Positions 1-6,654 of a DNA stretch of 11,517 bases are shown here, in pieces (positions within the stretch are counted from its first letter, which is position 1; every line of letters begins with the position of its first letter). The translations under genes were made by a program, and so were the position numbers. The stretch is from Gemmatimonadota bacterium (GTDB lineage: Bacteria; Gemmatimonadota; Gemmatimonadetes; Gemmatimonadales; Gemmatimonadaceae): the NCBI GenBank assembly GCA_003131365.1, contig PKVB01000211.1, forward strand, positions 1 through 11,517, read 5' to 3'. Under the pieces are notes generated by a model. The model did not search any database. It saw nothing but the letters and a program-made list of their open reading frames with translations, and was not told where the DNA came from.

Positions 1-191
1 TCGTTCTCGAAAGACTCGTGGGCCATGACGTGGCACCAGTGGCACGACGAGTAGCCCACGGACAGCAAGATGGGCCGGTCGAGCTCGCGGGCCGTCGTGG
101 TTGCTTCGTCGCCCCACGGATACCAGTCGACGGGGTTGTCGGCGTGCTGGAGGAGGTAGGGACTGGTCTCGTTGGCGAGGCGGTTGGGCAT
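1..191 (-). CDS. DUF255 thioredoxin-like domain protein, N-terminal part (YyaL/SSP411 family)
   Basis: Only the first 63 codons are in the window; the gene runs off the left edge. Reading the minus strand from the ATG at 191-189 gives a protein that begins MPNRLANETSPYLLQHADNP and continues with VDWYPWGDEA. This is the typical start of the DUF255 family (YyaL in Bacillus, SPATA20/SSP411 in animals). A CxxC motif, C50-H-W-C53, in the context SSCHWCHVMAHESFEN matches the thioredoxin-like active site of the family. Full-length members are usually about 650-700 residues, with a C-terminal six-hairpin glycosidase-like part that cannot be seen here. The cellular role of the family is poorly defined. 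A purine-rich GGAAGG abuts the ATG, closer than an ideal ribosome site, but the family-typical N-terminus fixes the start. The gene diverges from the fluoride riboswitch and antiporter; no functional link is implied. Confidence 0.93.
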   Translation of the reverse strand, partial: MPNRLANETSPYLLQHADNPVDWYPWGDEATTTARELDRPILLSVGYSSCHWCHVMAHESFEN

Positions 192-238
192 CCTTCCAAT
201 GAAGCTATCGCCCGCGACAGCTGGTGGTGTCGGCAATC

Positions 239-267
239 TTGACTGTGCGCCACACGCACCCTAGCCT
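239..267 (+). promoter_or_regulatory. Candidate sigma-70 promoter for the riboswitch-antiporter transcript
   Basis: TTGACT at 239-244 is followed after exactly 17 bases by TAGCCT at 262-267. The -35 box is near consensus and the -10 box is weak (3 of 6). The start of transcription would fall near 274-276, just upstream of the riboswitch aptamer at about 281, which is where a promoter for this leader should be. The position makes the call more credible than the -10 match alone. Confidence 0.5.
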
Positions 268-280
268 TAAGCAATTCACT

Positions 281-338
281 GTGGCGATGGAGTTCGCCCT
301 CAAGTACCGCAGAGTATCAGCGGTTGATGACTCCTGCT
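281..338 (+). ncRNA. Fluoride riboswitch aptamer (crcB RNA motif)
   Basis: The sequence has the conserved parts of the crcB motif in order. P1 pairs GGCG 283-286 with CGCC 295-298 and encloses the loop AUGGAGUU. A short A-containing joiner follows. A P3 hairpin pairs ACCGC 306-310 with GCGGU 320-324. The conserved UGAUGACUCCU comes after it at 325-335. The loop bases GGAGU 289-293 can pair with ACUCC 330-334 to form the pseudoknot that builds the fluoride/Mg2+ pocket. The GGCGAUGGAGUUCGCC block and the UGAUGACUCCU block closely resemble the well-studied Bacillus cereus crcB riboswitch as I remember it. The RNA lies directly upstream of an antiporter of a type known to be controlled by this riboswitch, and crcB is 2.1 kb downstream. 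The family binds fluoride and switches gene expression on. Confidence 0.93.
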
Positions 339-369
339 CGGCGCAAGCCGGAGCGGGAGTTTTTGTTTT
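330..369 (+). terminator. Intrinsic terminator (expression platform) of the fluoride riboswitch
   Basis: The 5' arm ACTCCTGCTCGGC (330-342) pairs with the 3' arm GCCGGAGCGGGAGT (347-360), with one G-U pair and one bulged base, across a GCAA tetraloop. The stem runs straight into TTTTTGTTTT (360-369). The first five bases of the stem, ACTCC 330-334, are the same bases that form the aptamer pseudoknot. Aptamer folding and terminator folding therefore exclude each other: without fluoride the terminator forms, and with fluoride the pseudoknot holds ACUCC and transcription continues to the antiporter. This is the layout known for the B. cereus crcB switch. Confidence 0.9.
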
Positions 370-403
370 CCCACCCGCTCCCGCGCGTGCCGCCAACACG
401 CAA

Positions 404-410
404 AAAGGAG
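404..410 (+). promoter_or_regulatory. Ribosome binding site that sets the antiporter start
   Basis: AAAGGAG at 404-410 ends five bases before the GTG at 416. It selects that GTG over the GTG at 224, which lies upstream of the riboswitch and would make a protein read through the aptamer and terminator. Confidence 0.85.
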
Positions 411-415
411 CTTCG

Positions 416-1606
416 GTGGATTCCAACGTCTGGCTGGTCGCAAGTGTCTGGATGGGCCTGGCCCTCCTGGCGAGCATCATCTCCATCAGAATCGGAATCT
501 CGGTCGCGCTGATCGAGATCGCTGTTGGAATTCTTGCCGGTAATCTGTTCGGAATCCACAGCGCGCCGTGGATCGATTTTCTGGCCACATTCGGCTCCGG
601 GCTTCTCACATTCCTGGCCGGAGCCGAGATCGATCCAGCGTCGTTGCGCCGCCACCTCAAGCCCGCGCTCACGATTGGGGCCGTGAGCTTTCTCATCCCG
701 TTTCTCGCAGCGGGCGCGTTCGCTTACTGGGTCGCCCACTGGGATCGGCAAGCCTCCTACATCGCCGGGATTGCCCTTTCGACGACTTCAGTGGCCGTCG
801 TTTACGCGGTGATCATTGAAACGGGCCTGAGCAGGTCCGAGCTGGGCAAGCTGATTCTCGCCGCCTGCTTCGTCACCGACTTCGGGACGGTCCTCGCGCT
901 CGGAATCATCTTCGCGAACTTCAACGGATGGTTGGCTCTGTTCGTGGGTGTCACCGCGATCGTTCTCTGGTATCTGCCGCGGCTCACGCGCTTTGTCATC
1001 AGGACCGTGGGCCACCGCATCAGCGAGCCTGAGGTCAAGTTCGTCTTCCTGATTCTCTTTTTGCTCGGTGGATTGGCCAAGGTCGCGCAGAGCGAGGCCG
1101 TTCTTCCCGCGTATCTGGTGGGCCTCGTCATCGCCGGAGTCTTTGTCAACGATCGAATCCTGATGGACCGGATGCGCTCGATAGCGTTTTCGATTCTTAC
1201 GCCGTTCTACTTCATCAAGGCCGGCCTCTACGTCTCACTTCCCGCCGTGGCGACGGGTGCCCTACTGATCACCGCATTTCTCGCAGTCAAGATGATTTCG
1301 AAAGTCGCGGGCGTGATGCCGCTCACCGTGTTGTTCCGGTTCGACAAGAAGGACGGGATCTATACGACGCTTCTCATGTCGACTGGACTGACGTTCGGAA
1401 CCATCTCGGCGCTGTTTGGCCTCACGAACAAAATCATCAGTCAGGGTCAGTACACGATTCTGGTGACGACGGTCATCGGGAGCGCGATCGTGCCCACACT
1501 CATCGCCCAGCGATTCTTCCAGCCAGGGGGACCTCGCTTCGAGACAACCGAAGAAGACATCGAAACGATGAGTCCACCCGAGTCAAGCCTGCAGCGTCTT
1601 CCATGA
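416..1606 (+). CDS. CPA2-type cation (Na+/K+):proton antiporter under fluoride riboswitch control
   Basis: The 396-residue protein starts at GTG 416 behind the AAAGGAG site. It is almost wholly hydrophobic, with about 11-13 membrane segments, and belongs to the Na_H_Exchanger family. Visible family features are LAGAEIDP at about 67-74 (the Kef-type end of a helix), STTSVAVVYAVI at about 122-133, and the discontinuous-helix region ACFVTDFGTVLAL with D155 as the likely ion/proton-binding acid. It lacks the cytosolic TrkA-N/KTN regulatory domains of full-length KefB/C proteins and ends in a short acidic polar tail. It acts in the inner membrane, exchanging a monovalent cation for protons. The riboswitch 47 bp upstream indicates induction by fluoride. 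Antiporters of this class are known members of fluoride regulons; whether they help by correcting pH or ion balance or by moving fluoride is not settled. The stop lies inside the convergent DUF190 gene (24-bp tail overlap). Confidence 0.92.
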   Translation: MDSNVWLVASVWMGLALLASIISIRIGISVALIEIAVGILAGNLFGIHSAPWIDFLATFGSGLLTFLAGAEIDPASLRRHLKPALTIGAVSFLIPFLAAGAFAYWVAHWDRQASYIAGIALSTTSVAVVYAVIIETGLSRSELGKLILAACFVTDFGTVLALGIIFANFNGWLALFVGVTAIVLWYLPRLTRFVIRTVGHRISEPEVKFVFLILFLLGGLAKVAQSEAVLPAYLVGLVIAGVFVNDRILMDRMRSIAFSILTPFYFIKAGLYVSLPAVATGALLITAFLAVKMISKVAGVMPLTVLFRFDKKDGIYTTLLMSTGLTFGTISALFGLTNKIISQGQYTILVTTVIGSAIVPTLIAQRFFQPGGPRFETTEEDIETMSPPESSLQRLP

Positions 1607-1987
1607 CCCCGTCACGTCGAGCGACCAGTCGTCCGGCTGTTCTTCTTCGGTGTTGTGCGGGCGGTACATGATTACCTTCACTCGCTCGAGCGTGATCAGA
1701 CCGCCACCAACCATCTTGTCCAATTCAGGCAATATCGCCTTGATATTATCCTCGGTTTCGACGCATTCGACGACGATCGGAAGGTCGAGCGACAGCTCCA
1801 GAAATTTCGCCGTATGAATGCGGCTGCTTGCGCCGAAAGCCATGATTCCCTTGGTGACAGTCGCCCCGGCATAATGCCTTTTCCTGAGCAGCTGGACGAT
1901 CGCCCAATACAAGGGCTCACCTTCGTACTTGTCTCTCTCCCCGATATGGATCCGCATCAGAACCCGTTCGCCCTTGAAACCGTGCAT
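1583..1987 (-). CDS. DUF190 (PII-like fold) protein, fluoride-locus partner
   Basis: The 134-residue protein starts at ATG 1987-1985 behind a strong AGGAGG on the minus strand, four bases from the ATG. Family-typical stretches are LMRIHIGERDKYEGEPLY (10-27), HYAGATVTKGIMAFG (38-52), the strand LPIVVECVET (69-78), and the end of the fold at MVGGGLITLERVKV. DUF190 proteins have a small alpha/beta fold resembling PII signalling proteins and are often encoded beside crcB. Their biochemical role is not established; a regulatory or ligand-sensing job is inferred from the fold. The C-terminal 20 or so residues (after about 112) are an acidic, Trp-containing tail beyond the usual domain. The gene runs opposite to its neighbours, overlaps the antiporter tail by 24 bp, and is divergent from the 144-residue protein, 67 bp away. 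I see no riboswitch in that 67-bp gap. Confidence 0.92.
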   Translation of the reverse strand: MHGFKGERVLMRIHIGERDKYEGEPLYWAIVQLLRKRHYAGATVTKGIMAFGASSRIHTAKFLELSLDLPIVVECVETEDNIKAILPELDKMVGGGLITLERVKVIMYRPHNTEEEQPDDWSLDVTGSWKTLQA

Positions 1988-2054
1988 GCTGCCTCCTCTC
2001 TCCTACGATTGCTACTCTTCCGCGGACCCCTCAGGAAGATATCGGTATCGGCGC

Positions 2055-2489
2055 ATGAGTAGTCAACAGGCACGGCTCAACGACAACCAGATCCGCCATG
2101 TTCTGTCGGTCATGTCGCAGGTGGACTCCGTGCTGTCCACTATTGAGCGGCTGGCGGATTCATCCGACTCACCGTTCGCGCGCGAAGCCAGCGACCTCTC
2201 GGCGGAGGAGCGCAAGGCCATTCAGGATCTCGTCGCAGCGCTCAGATCGAGAATGACCAGCGTATTGGCCACGCTAGGGATTCCCTCGGCGCGGAAAGAC
2301 ATGTCAGCCCGGTGGAGCATCGAATCCGCGCTACGGGTCGCCGACGTATCCTTCAGTGACCTCGGGGGCCGACGCCTCCAGGGCTATGGAGATCTCGACC
2401 CGGCGACAGCCGACCTCGTGGCGACGCTGTCGGTCGAATTGCGACGCATCACCGAACAGGGAATATTCATGCTCCGGCAACGCCCGTAG
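2055..2489 (+). CDS. Unrecognised 144-residue helical cytosolic protein next to crcB
   Basis: I do not recognise this protein. It begins MSSQQARLNDNQIRHVLSVM and has no signal peptide or membrane segment. It looks mostly alpha-helical, with amphipathic stretches at about 10-35, 49-75 (LSAEERKAIQDLVAALRSRM is in this part) and 115-142. A possible linker with GGRRLQGYG lies at about 100-108. There are no cysteines and no obvious catalytic motif. The ATG at 2055 is the most plausible start, because upstream in-frame codons extend back through the divergent DUF190 start region. The nearest purine-rich site, AGGAAG at about 2032, is too far for a classical ribosome site, so initiation may be weak or leaderless. 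It ends 13 bp before crcB, so the two are very likely co-transcribed. Codon use looks like that of its neighbours. A role in fluoride response or in regulating CrcB is inferred from position only. Confidence 0.8.
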   Translation: MSSQQARLNDNQIRHVLSVMSQVDSVLSTIERLADSSDSPFAREASDLSAEERKAIQDLVAALRSRMTSVLATLGIPSARKDMSARWSIESALRVADVSFSDLGGRRLQGYGDLDPATADLVATLSVELRRITEQGIFMLRQRP

Positions 2490-2502
2490 ATATCAACTTC
2501 TG

Positions 2503-2892
2503 ATGATCCTATTCCTGATTGCACTTGGCGGAGCGGTGGGGTCAGCGCTGCGCTATCTGATCGGCGGTGCAGTCCAACGCTCGAGCGCCAGCGGTTTTCC
2601 GGTCGGGACGATGTTCGTCAACGTCGCCGGCTGCTTTCTGATAGGCGTCTTCGTGCGCTATTTGCTCAATATGCAGACCTCGGCAGAATTGCGAGCGCTG
2701 CTGGTCGTTGGATTCTGCGGCGGCTTCACCACCTTCTCGACATTCAGCTTCGAAACAGTGGGTTTGATCGAGGGCGGTGAATACGCGCGCGCCGCGACCT
2801 ACATTCTTGGAAGCGTCGTGCTGTGCCTCGTGGCGACCTTTGCGGGCATGGCCGCTGTGAGCGCCCTTGCGGGCGCGAGTAATGCCAGGTGA
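2503..2892 (+). CDS. crcB: CrcB/Fluc fluoride ion channel
   Basis: The 129-residue protein has four membrane helices and exports fluoride by forming a dual-topology homodimer channel in the inner membrane. Signature stretches are GGAVGSALRYL (9-19, conserved Arg17), the pore Asn in FVNVAGCFLIG (N40), and the block GFCGGFTTFSTFSFE (70-84), which carries the Phe residues of the fluoride path and the central sodium site. The length is usual for the family. The ATG at 2503 fits the family N-terminus; in-frame starts further upstream would read through the preceding gene. No clear Shine-Dalgarno site precedes it, and the previous gene stops 13 bp upstream, suggesting translational coupling. The fluoride riboswitch is 2.1 kb upstream rather than directly ahead, with an opposite-strand gene in between, so how crcB itself is induced is open. 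Confidence 0.97.
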   Translation: MILFLIALGGAVGSALRYLIGGAVQRSSASGFPVGTMFVNVAGCFLIGVFVRYLLNMQTSAELRALLVVGFCGGFTTFSTFSFETVGLIEGGEYARAATYILGSVVLCLVATFAGMAAVSALAGASNAR

Positions 2893-2950
2893 TCCTGCCT
2901 GCTGGTCCCACCTCTTTTACGATGACGAAAACGCAGACGAGCCTCAGCCA

Positions 2951-4387
2951 ATGACCAAGTCAAGCAAAGCTGTTCGTGGCGCGAGCAAAACCGCTCGCGG
3001 CAACACAACCATTCCGGCGGATCTCGAGAGGTTTCTCTCCGACAACGATCCGCGGATCCACAATGAGCTGTTCGAGTTTCTCCGCATCCCGAGCGTCAGC
3101 GCGAAGTCGGACCACAACGCCGACACGCGGCGGGCGGCAGAGTGGGTGAAGGCATCGCTCGACAAGATCGGCGTGCCGGCGAAGATCTATCCCACCGCCG
3201 GCCACCCTATCGTCGTCGGCGAATGGCGAAACGCGCCCGGAGCGCCGACCGTCCTCATCTACGGCCACTACGACGTTCAGCCGGCCGAGCCACTCGAGCT
3301 GTGGACATCGCCACCGTTCGAGCCGACGGTGCGCGACCGAAAGATCTTCGCGCGCGGATCTGTCGACGACAAAGGTCAAATCTTCCTCCATATCAAAGCG
3401 CTCGAAGCGCACCTCGCCACGCGAGGGACGCTTCCCGTCAATGTCGTCGTGATAGTGGAGGGCGAAGAAGAGATTGGTAGTGAAAACCTGGCGGCGTTCG
3501 TCGCGGAGCAGAAGAAGCTGCTCAAGGCCGATGCGGTCGTGATCTCCGATTCGGCGATGTTCGCGCGGGGGCTGCCATCGATTCTCTCTTCACTGCGTGG
3601 ACTTGCATACTTCGAGATCAACGTGCAGGGCCCGAAGGGCGATCTGCACTCGGGCAGCTACGGCGGCGCTGTCGTCAATCCGGCAATGGCGCTCGCGCGC
3701 ATCCTCGCGACGTTCCACGACAAGGACGGCCACATTGCGATCCCCGGCTTCTACAAAAAAGTGCGGGCGTGGGATCCGAAGATCCGGAAGCAGATGCGCT
3801 CACTTCCGTTCAGCGACAAGACTCTCATGAAAGAGACGGGCGTCAGCGCGCTCGGCGGCGAGAAGGGCTACACCACTCTGGAGAAGCTCTGGATTCGTCC
3901 TACCTGCGAGGTGAACGGCCAGCTCAGTGGATACACGGGCGAGGGCGCAAAGACGGTCCTGCCCGCCAAGGCGATGGCGAAGGTGAGCTGCCGTCTCGTT
4001 CCCGATCAGGATCCTGCCGAGATCGAGAAGCTGATGAAGGCGCACGTGGCGAAGGTCGCGCCGAAGGGAGTGAAGGTGACCGTCCAGCATCTGCACGGCG
4101 GACGCCCGTGGCGGGCCGAGCTGAATGGGCCGATTTATGATGCGGCGCGGAGAGCGTTACGCGCGGCGTTCGGGAAGGAACCCGTAATCACCGGCGAAGG
4201 CGGCTCCATCCCCGTCGTTGGCGACTTCGAGCGCATACTCGGCGCGCCGGTTCTCCTCGTGGGCTTTGGACTACCGGGCGAAAATGCTCATGCGCCCGAC
4301 GAGTGGATGGGCGAAGACAATTTCAGGCTCGGCATGCGTGCAATGGCCACCCTTTGGGACGAGTACGGAGCAGCCGGCAGGTCTTGA
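2951..4387 (+). CDS. M20 family zinc dipeptidase (metallopeptidase)
   Basis: The protein has 478 residues from ATG 2951. It is an M20A/CNDP-type di-zinc peptidase that cleaves short peptides, probably in the cytoplasm since no signal peptide is seen. Metal and catalytic residues are in place: H106 and D108 in IYGHYDVQP, bridging D139 in GSVDDKGQ, general base E173 and metal ligand E174 in EGEEEIGS, D200 in VISDSAMF, and H447 in GENAHAPDEW. H233 in DLHSGSYGG lies in the dimerisation (lid) domain. The overall length matches dipeptidases of this group (about 450-480). The start is uncertain: ATG 2951 gives a Lys/Arg-rich N-terminal tail before the domain begins near residue 24, while ATG 2882 would overlap crcB by 11 bp and add 23 residues of unlikely composition. 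It follows crcB by 58 bp and precedes the patatin gene by 17 bp. No functional tie to fluoride is evident. Confidence 0.93.
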   Translation: MTKSSKAVRGASKTARGNTTIPADLERFLSDNDPRIHNELFEFLRIPSVSAKSDHNADTRRAAEWVKASLDKIGVPAKIYPTAGHPIVVGEWRNAPGAPTVLIYGHYDVQPAEPLELWTSPPFEPTVRDRKIFARGSVDDKGQIFLHIKALEAHLATRGTLPVNVVVIVEGEEEIGSENLAAFVAEQKKLLKADAVVISDSAMFARGLPSILSSLRGLAYFEINVQGPKGDLHSGSYGGAVVNPAMALARILATFHDKDGHIAIPGFYKKVRAWDPKIRKQMRSLPFSDKTLMKETGVSALGGEKGYTTLEKLWIRPTCEVNGQLSGYTGEGAKTVLPAKAMAKVSCRLVPDQDPAEIEKLMKAHVAKVAPKGVKVTVQHLHGGRPWRAELNGPIYDAARRALRAAFGKEPVITGEGGSIPVVGDFERILGAPVLLVGFGLPGENAHAPDEWMGEDNFRLGMRAMATLWDEYGAAGRS

Positions 4388-4404
4388 CGTTGCCGCGGTC
4401 TCCC

Positions 4405-6654
4405 ATGAACGCCCCGGTTTCGAGGATGTTCACGCTCGCGACGGCTTCACGTGCCGTCGTCGCCATCGTTCTGATTTCTCCAATCTGGGCGCGGAGCGAG
4501 GCGCAGTCGCCGGCTCAATCAACGTGCCCAGCCACGAGCGTCACTAAGGTGGCACTGGTCCTGCCCGGCGGCGGTGTCAAAGGAATGGTGCACGTTGGCG
4601 TGATCAAGATGCTGGACTCGCTCGGCATCGTGCCCGACATCGTGATCGGCACCAGCATGGGCGCCATCGTTGGTGGGATGTACGCCAGCGGTTATTCGGG
4701 CGCCGAGATCGAGCGCCTGACCCGGCAGTACAGTATCGGTGCGTACATCGGACGATACGCGCCGCGCGCGCCACGCGCGTTCGCGATTTCAGGCGCCTCG
4801 GGGGCATCGCTGCTTGGCAGCCAACTGCCCGGCGAGCCGACGCCCATCATGTTGTTGCGGCAGGAAGACGGAACCTTCGTCGTGGCGACGAGCCTTGCCG
4901 ATGAGGGCGCGATCAATCTCCTGTTGAGCGCTCTGCTCGTGCGCGGCGATCTGATCGCGCGCGGCAGTTTCGATTCACTTCCGATTCCGTTCCGCGCCGT
5001 CGCCACGGATCTTCACACCGGAGTGCGGGTGACGCTCGATCATGGCGATCTGGCGCAAGCCATCCGCGCGAGTGTCGCCATCCCGTTCGTCTTTGAGCCG
5101 GTCACTATCGATGGCCGCCAGTTGGTGGATGGCGGACTCAGCGAGAATGTTCCCGTGCGCCTCGCGCGTGAGCTCGGTGCGACGCGTGTCATCCTCTCGC
5201 GTCTCGATGAAAGCGGCACAGGCGACAGCACTTCGAGGGGCGCCTCCGCGGGCGGAACGGTCGACATGTTGATAGATCGCATCTTCCTCGACGCTCATCC
5301 TCCACTCGGACCAGACGACGTCGAGGTGACAACGAATGTCGCGGACATAACCAATCTCGATTTCTCCCCGGCAGTTGTCGCCCGATTGATCGAGCGCGGC
5401 GCGGCCGCCGCCCGGGCAATTCCTGCTTCGTCGTGCTTGCCTCGACACGCACGAATCGAGCATCAGCTTCCTCCGGTGTCATCCGCGATCGTCACGCGGA
5501 ACGCTGTGCCGGGGGCCGCGCAACTTCTTCGAAGCGCTGTCAGGCCAGGTGAGTCGCGAGTACCGGGATGGCTTCGTGGGTCTTCAGTGCGCGCTACTCC
5601 TGACACTGCGACGATTGTACTGGACACCGTTCAGGCACGGCTCGCTCGCGCGGGTACATCCGGCTCGCTGCAGGCGCTCTGGCTCTCGCCGCAACGCGCG
5701 GCCGGGGACTCCGTCGTGTTTGATCCGATTGTTCGGTGGGCGGACGAGCGGACTATCGGGATCGGCGCGGCCTACGACAACGATCTCGGCGCACAGGCCT
5801 GGCTCGCGCTTGCGAACAGGCACGCCATCCTTCGCCCCGGATTTCCAGCGCTGGAGAGCGGGGGCCGACTCACACTGGGCACACGACGTCAGGAGGGTTT
5901 CATTTCTCTTCGTCGATCGGACCACGAAGTGAGGTATTCGATCAGCCCATTCGGCTTGCTCATGGTTGGTCGAGAGCGAGACCCTCTCTTCGTCGCAGGT
6001 GCGGATGGAACCTCAACCAAAGTGGAGCTGCCGCCAGTTTCCGAACAGCTGCTGCAACTTGGTGTGGACGTGCCCATCAATGCAAAATGGACGGTGCAGA
6101 CAGGAGCGCTGGTTCGGCGATGGCACGGCGGGCTCGCTGATTCAGCACGCACGCCGACGCCGTTAGGCGCGGGATTGCGGATCGATAATGCCGACGAAAC
6201 CAGGCCGCAGTTCGGCCGGTTGGATCTCGAGTGGAATCAGCGCTACAGACGAGCGAGCGCACATTTCTCGCTGCTTACCCGGACTCCCATCGCTCGCTTC
6301 ACGAGCACGATTCGCGCGGGCGCGACGAGTGTCGGCGCGCCTTACAGTCAGTGGTTCCTCCTGGGGGGAACCGACGGGTTCCCCGGGCTGAACGTGGGTG
6401 AGTCGATCGGGACATGGACTGCCTCGTACATGCTCGACGCCGCGCGACAACTGTACGGGCCGTTGAACACACAGGTCACGGCGATGACCGGAACGGTGAG
6501 CAGCACTGCCGACCGCGCGTTTGGAGGTGCGTGGTTGTTCGGAGCGCGGATCGGCATCGGTGCGGATTCGCCGATAGGGCCGGTCCGTTTGCAGTACGGT
6601 CTCTCGACGAACGGGCGTCGGCAATGGTTCGCGCGCATCGGTCGCTGGATTTGA
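4405..6654 (+). CDS. PlpD-like secreted patatin phospholipase with C-terminal outer-membrane beta-barrel
   Basis: The 749-residue protein starts at ATG 4405 (a second Met, at 4426, is also possible). An N-terminal hydrophobic segment, LATASRAVVAIVLISPIWA (11-29), looks like a signal peptide. The patatin domain (about 47-340) has the oxyanion loop GGGVKG (55-60), the nucleophile S84 in GTSMG, and D242 of the dyad in VDGGLSENVPV. All catalytic parts are intact, so phospholipase A/lipid acyl hydrolase activity is expected. A middle region of about 100 residues could be a POTRA-like linker. From about 440 to the end the sequence alternates in beta-strand style. It contains GGTDGFPGL and closes with SPIGPVRLQYG and a final aromatic strand, as in BamA/Omp85-type barrels. 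This order matches Pseudomonas PlpD (type Vd secretion). It follows the dipeptidase by 17 bp and overlaps the next gene by 31 bp. Family assignment is firm for the patatin part and good for the barrel. Confidence 0.9.
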   Translation: MNAPVSRMFTLATASRAVVAIVLISPIWARSEAQSPAQSTCPATSVTKVALVLPGGGVKGMVHVGVIKMLDSLGIVPDIVIGTSMGAIVGGMYASGYSGAEIERLTRQYSIGAYIGRYAPRAPRAFAISGASGASLLGSQLPGEPTPIMLLRQEDGTFVVATSLADEGAINLLLSALLVRGDLIARGSFDSLPIPFRAVATDLHTGVRVTLDHGDLAQAIRASVAIPFVFEPVTIDGRQLVDGGLSENVPVRLARELGATRVILSRLDESGTGDSTSRGASAGGTVDMLIDRIFLDAHPPLGPDDVEVTTNVADITNLDFSPAVVARLIERGAAAARAIPASSCLPRHARIEHQLPPVSSAIVTRNAVPGAAQLLRSAVRPGESRVPGWLRGSSVRATPDTATIVLDTVQARLARAGTSGSLQALWLSPQRAAGDSVVFDPIVRWADERTIGIGAAYDNDLGAQAWLALANRHAILRPGFPALESGGRLTLGTRRQEGFISLRRSDHEVRYSISPFGLLMVGRERDPLFVAGADGTSTKVELPPVSEQLLQLGVDVPINAKWTVQTGALVRRWHGGLADSARTPTPLGAGLRIDNADETRPQFGRLDLEWNQRYRRASAHFSLLTRTPIARFTSTIRAGATSVGAPYSQWFLLGGTDGFPGLNVGESIGTWTASYMLDAARQLYGPLNTQVTAMTGTVSSTADRAFGGAWLFGARIGIGADSPIGPVRLQYGLSTNGRRQWFARIGRWI

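Noticed and set aside
224..415. In-frame upstream extension of the antiporter gene back to a GTG at 224.
   Set aside because: It would be translated across the promoter, riboswitch and terminator. The GTG at 416 has a good ribosome site and starts at the family N-terminus.
205..696. Long open frames of 144-163 codons on the minus strand over the antiporter start.
   Set aside because: They are antisense to a well-supported membrane protein, with Arg/Pro-rich compositions typical of shadow frames in GC-rich DNA and no recognisable domain.
1988..2054. A second fluoride riboswitch in the gap between the DUF190 gene and the 144-residue gene.
   Set aside because: The 67 bp lack the GGCGATG...CGCC hairpin and the TGATGNCTCCT block on both strands, and no terminator hairpin is present.
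4975..5463. A 162-codon minus-strand frame inside the patatin gene.
   Set aside because: It is opposite the conserved catalytic region of the patatin domain and has shadow-like composition; no ribosome site or family match.
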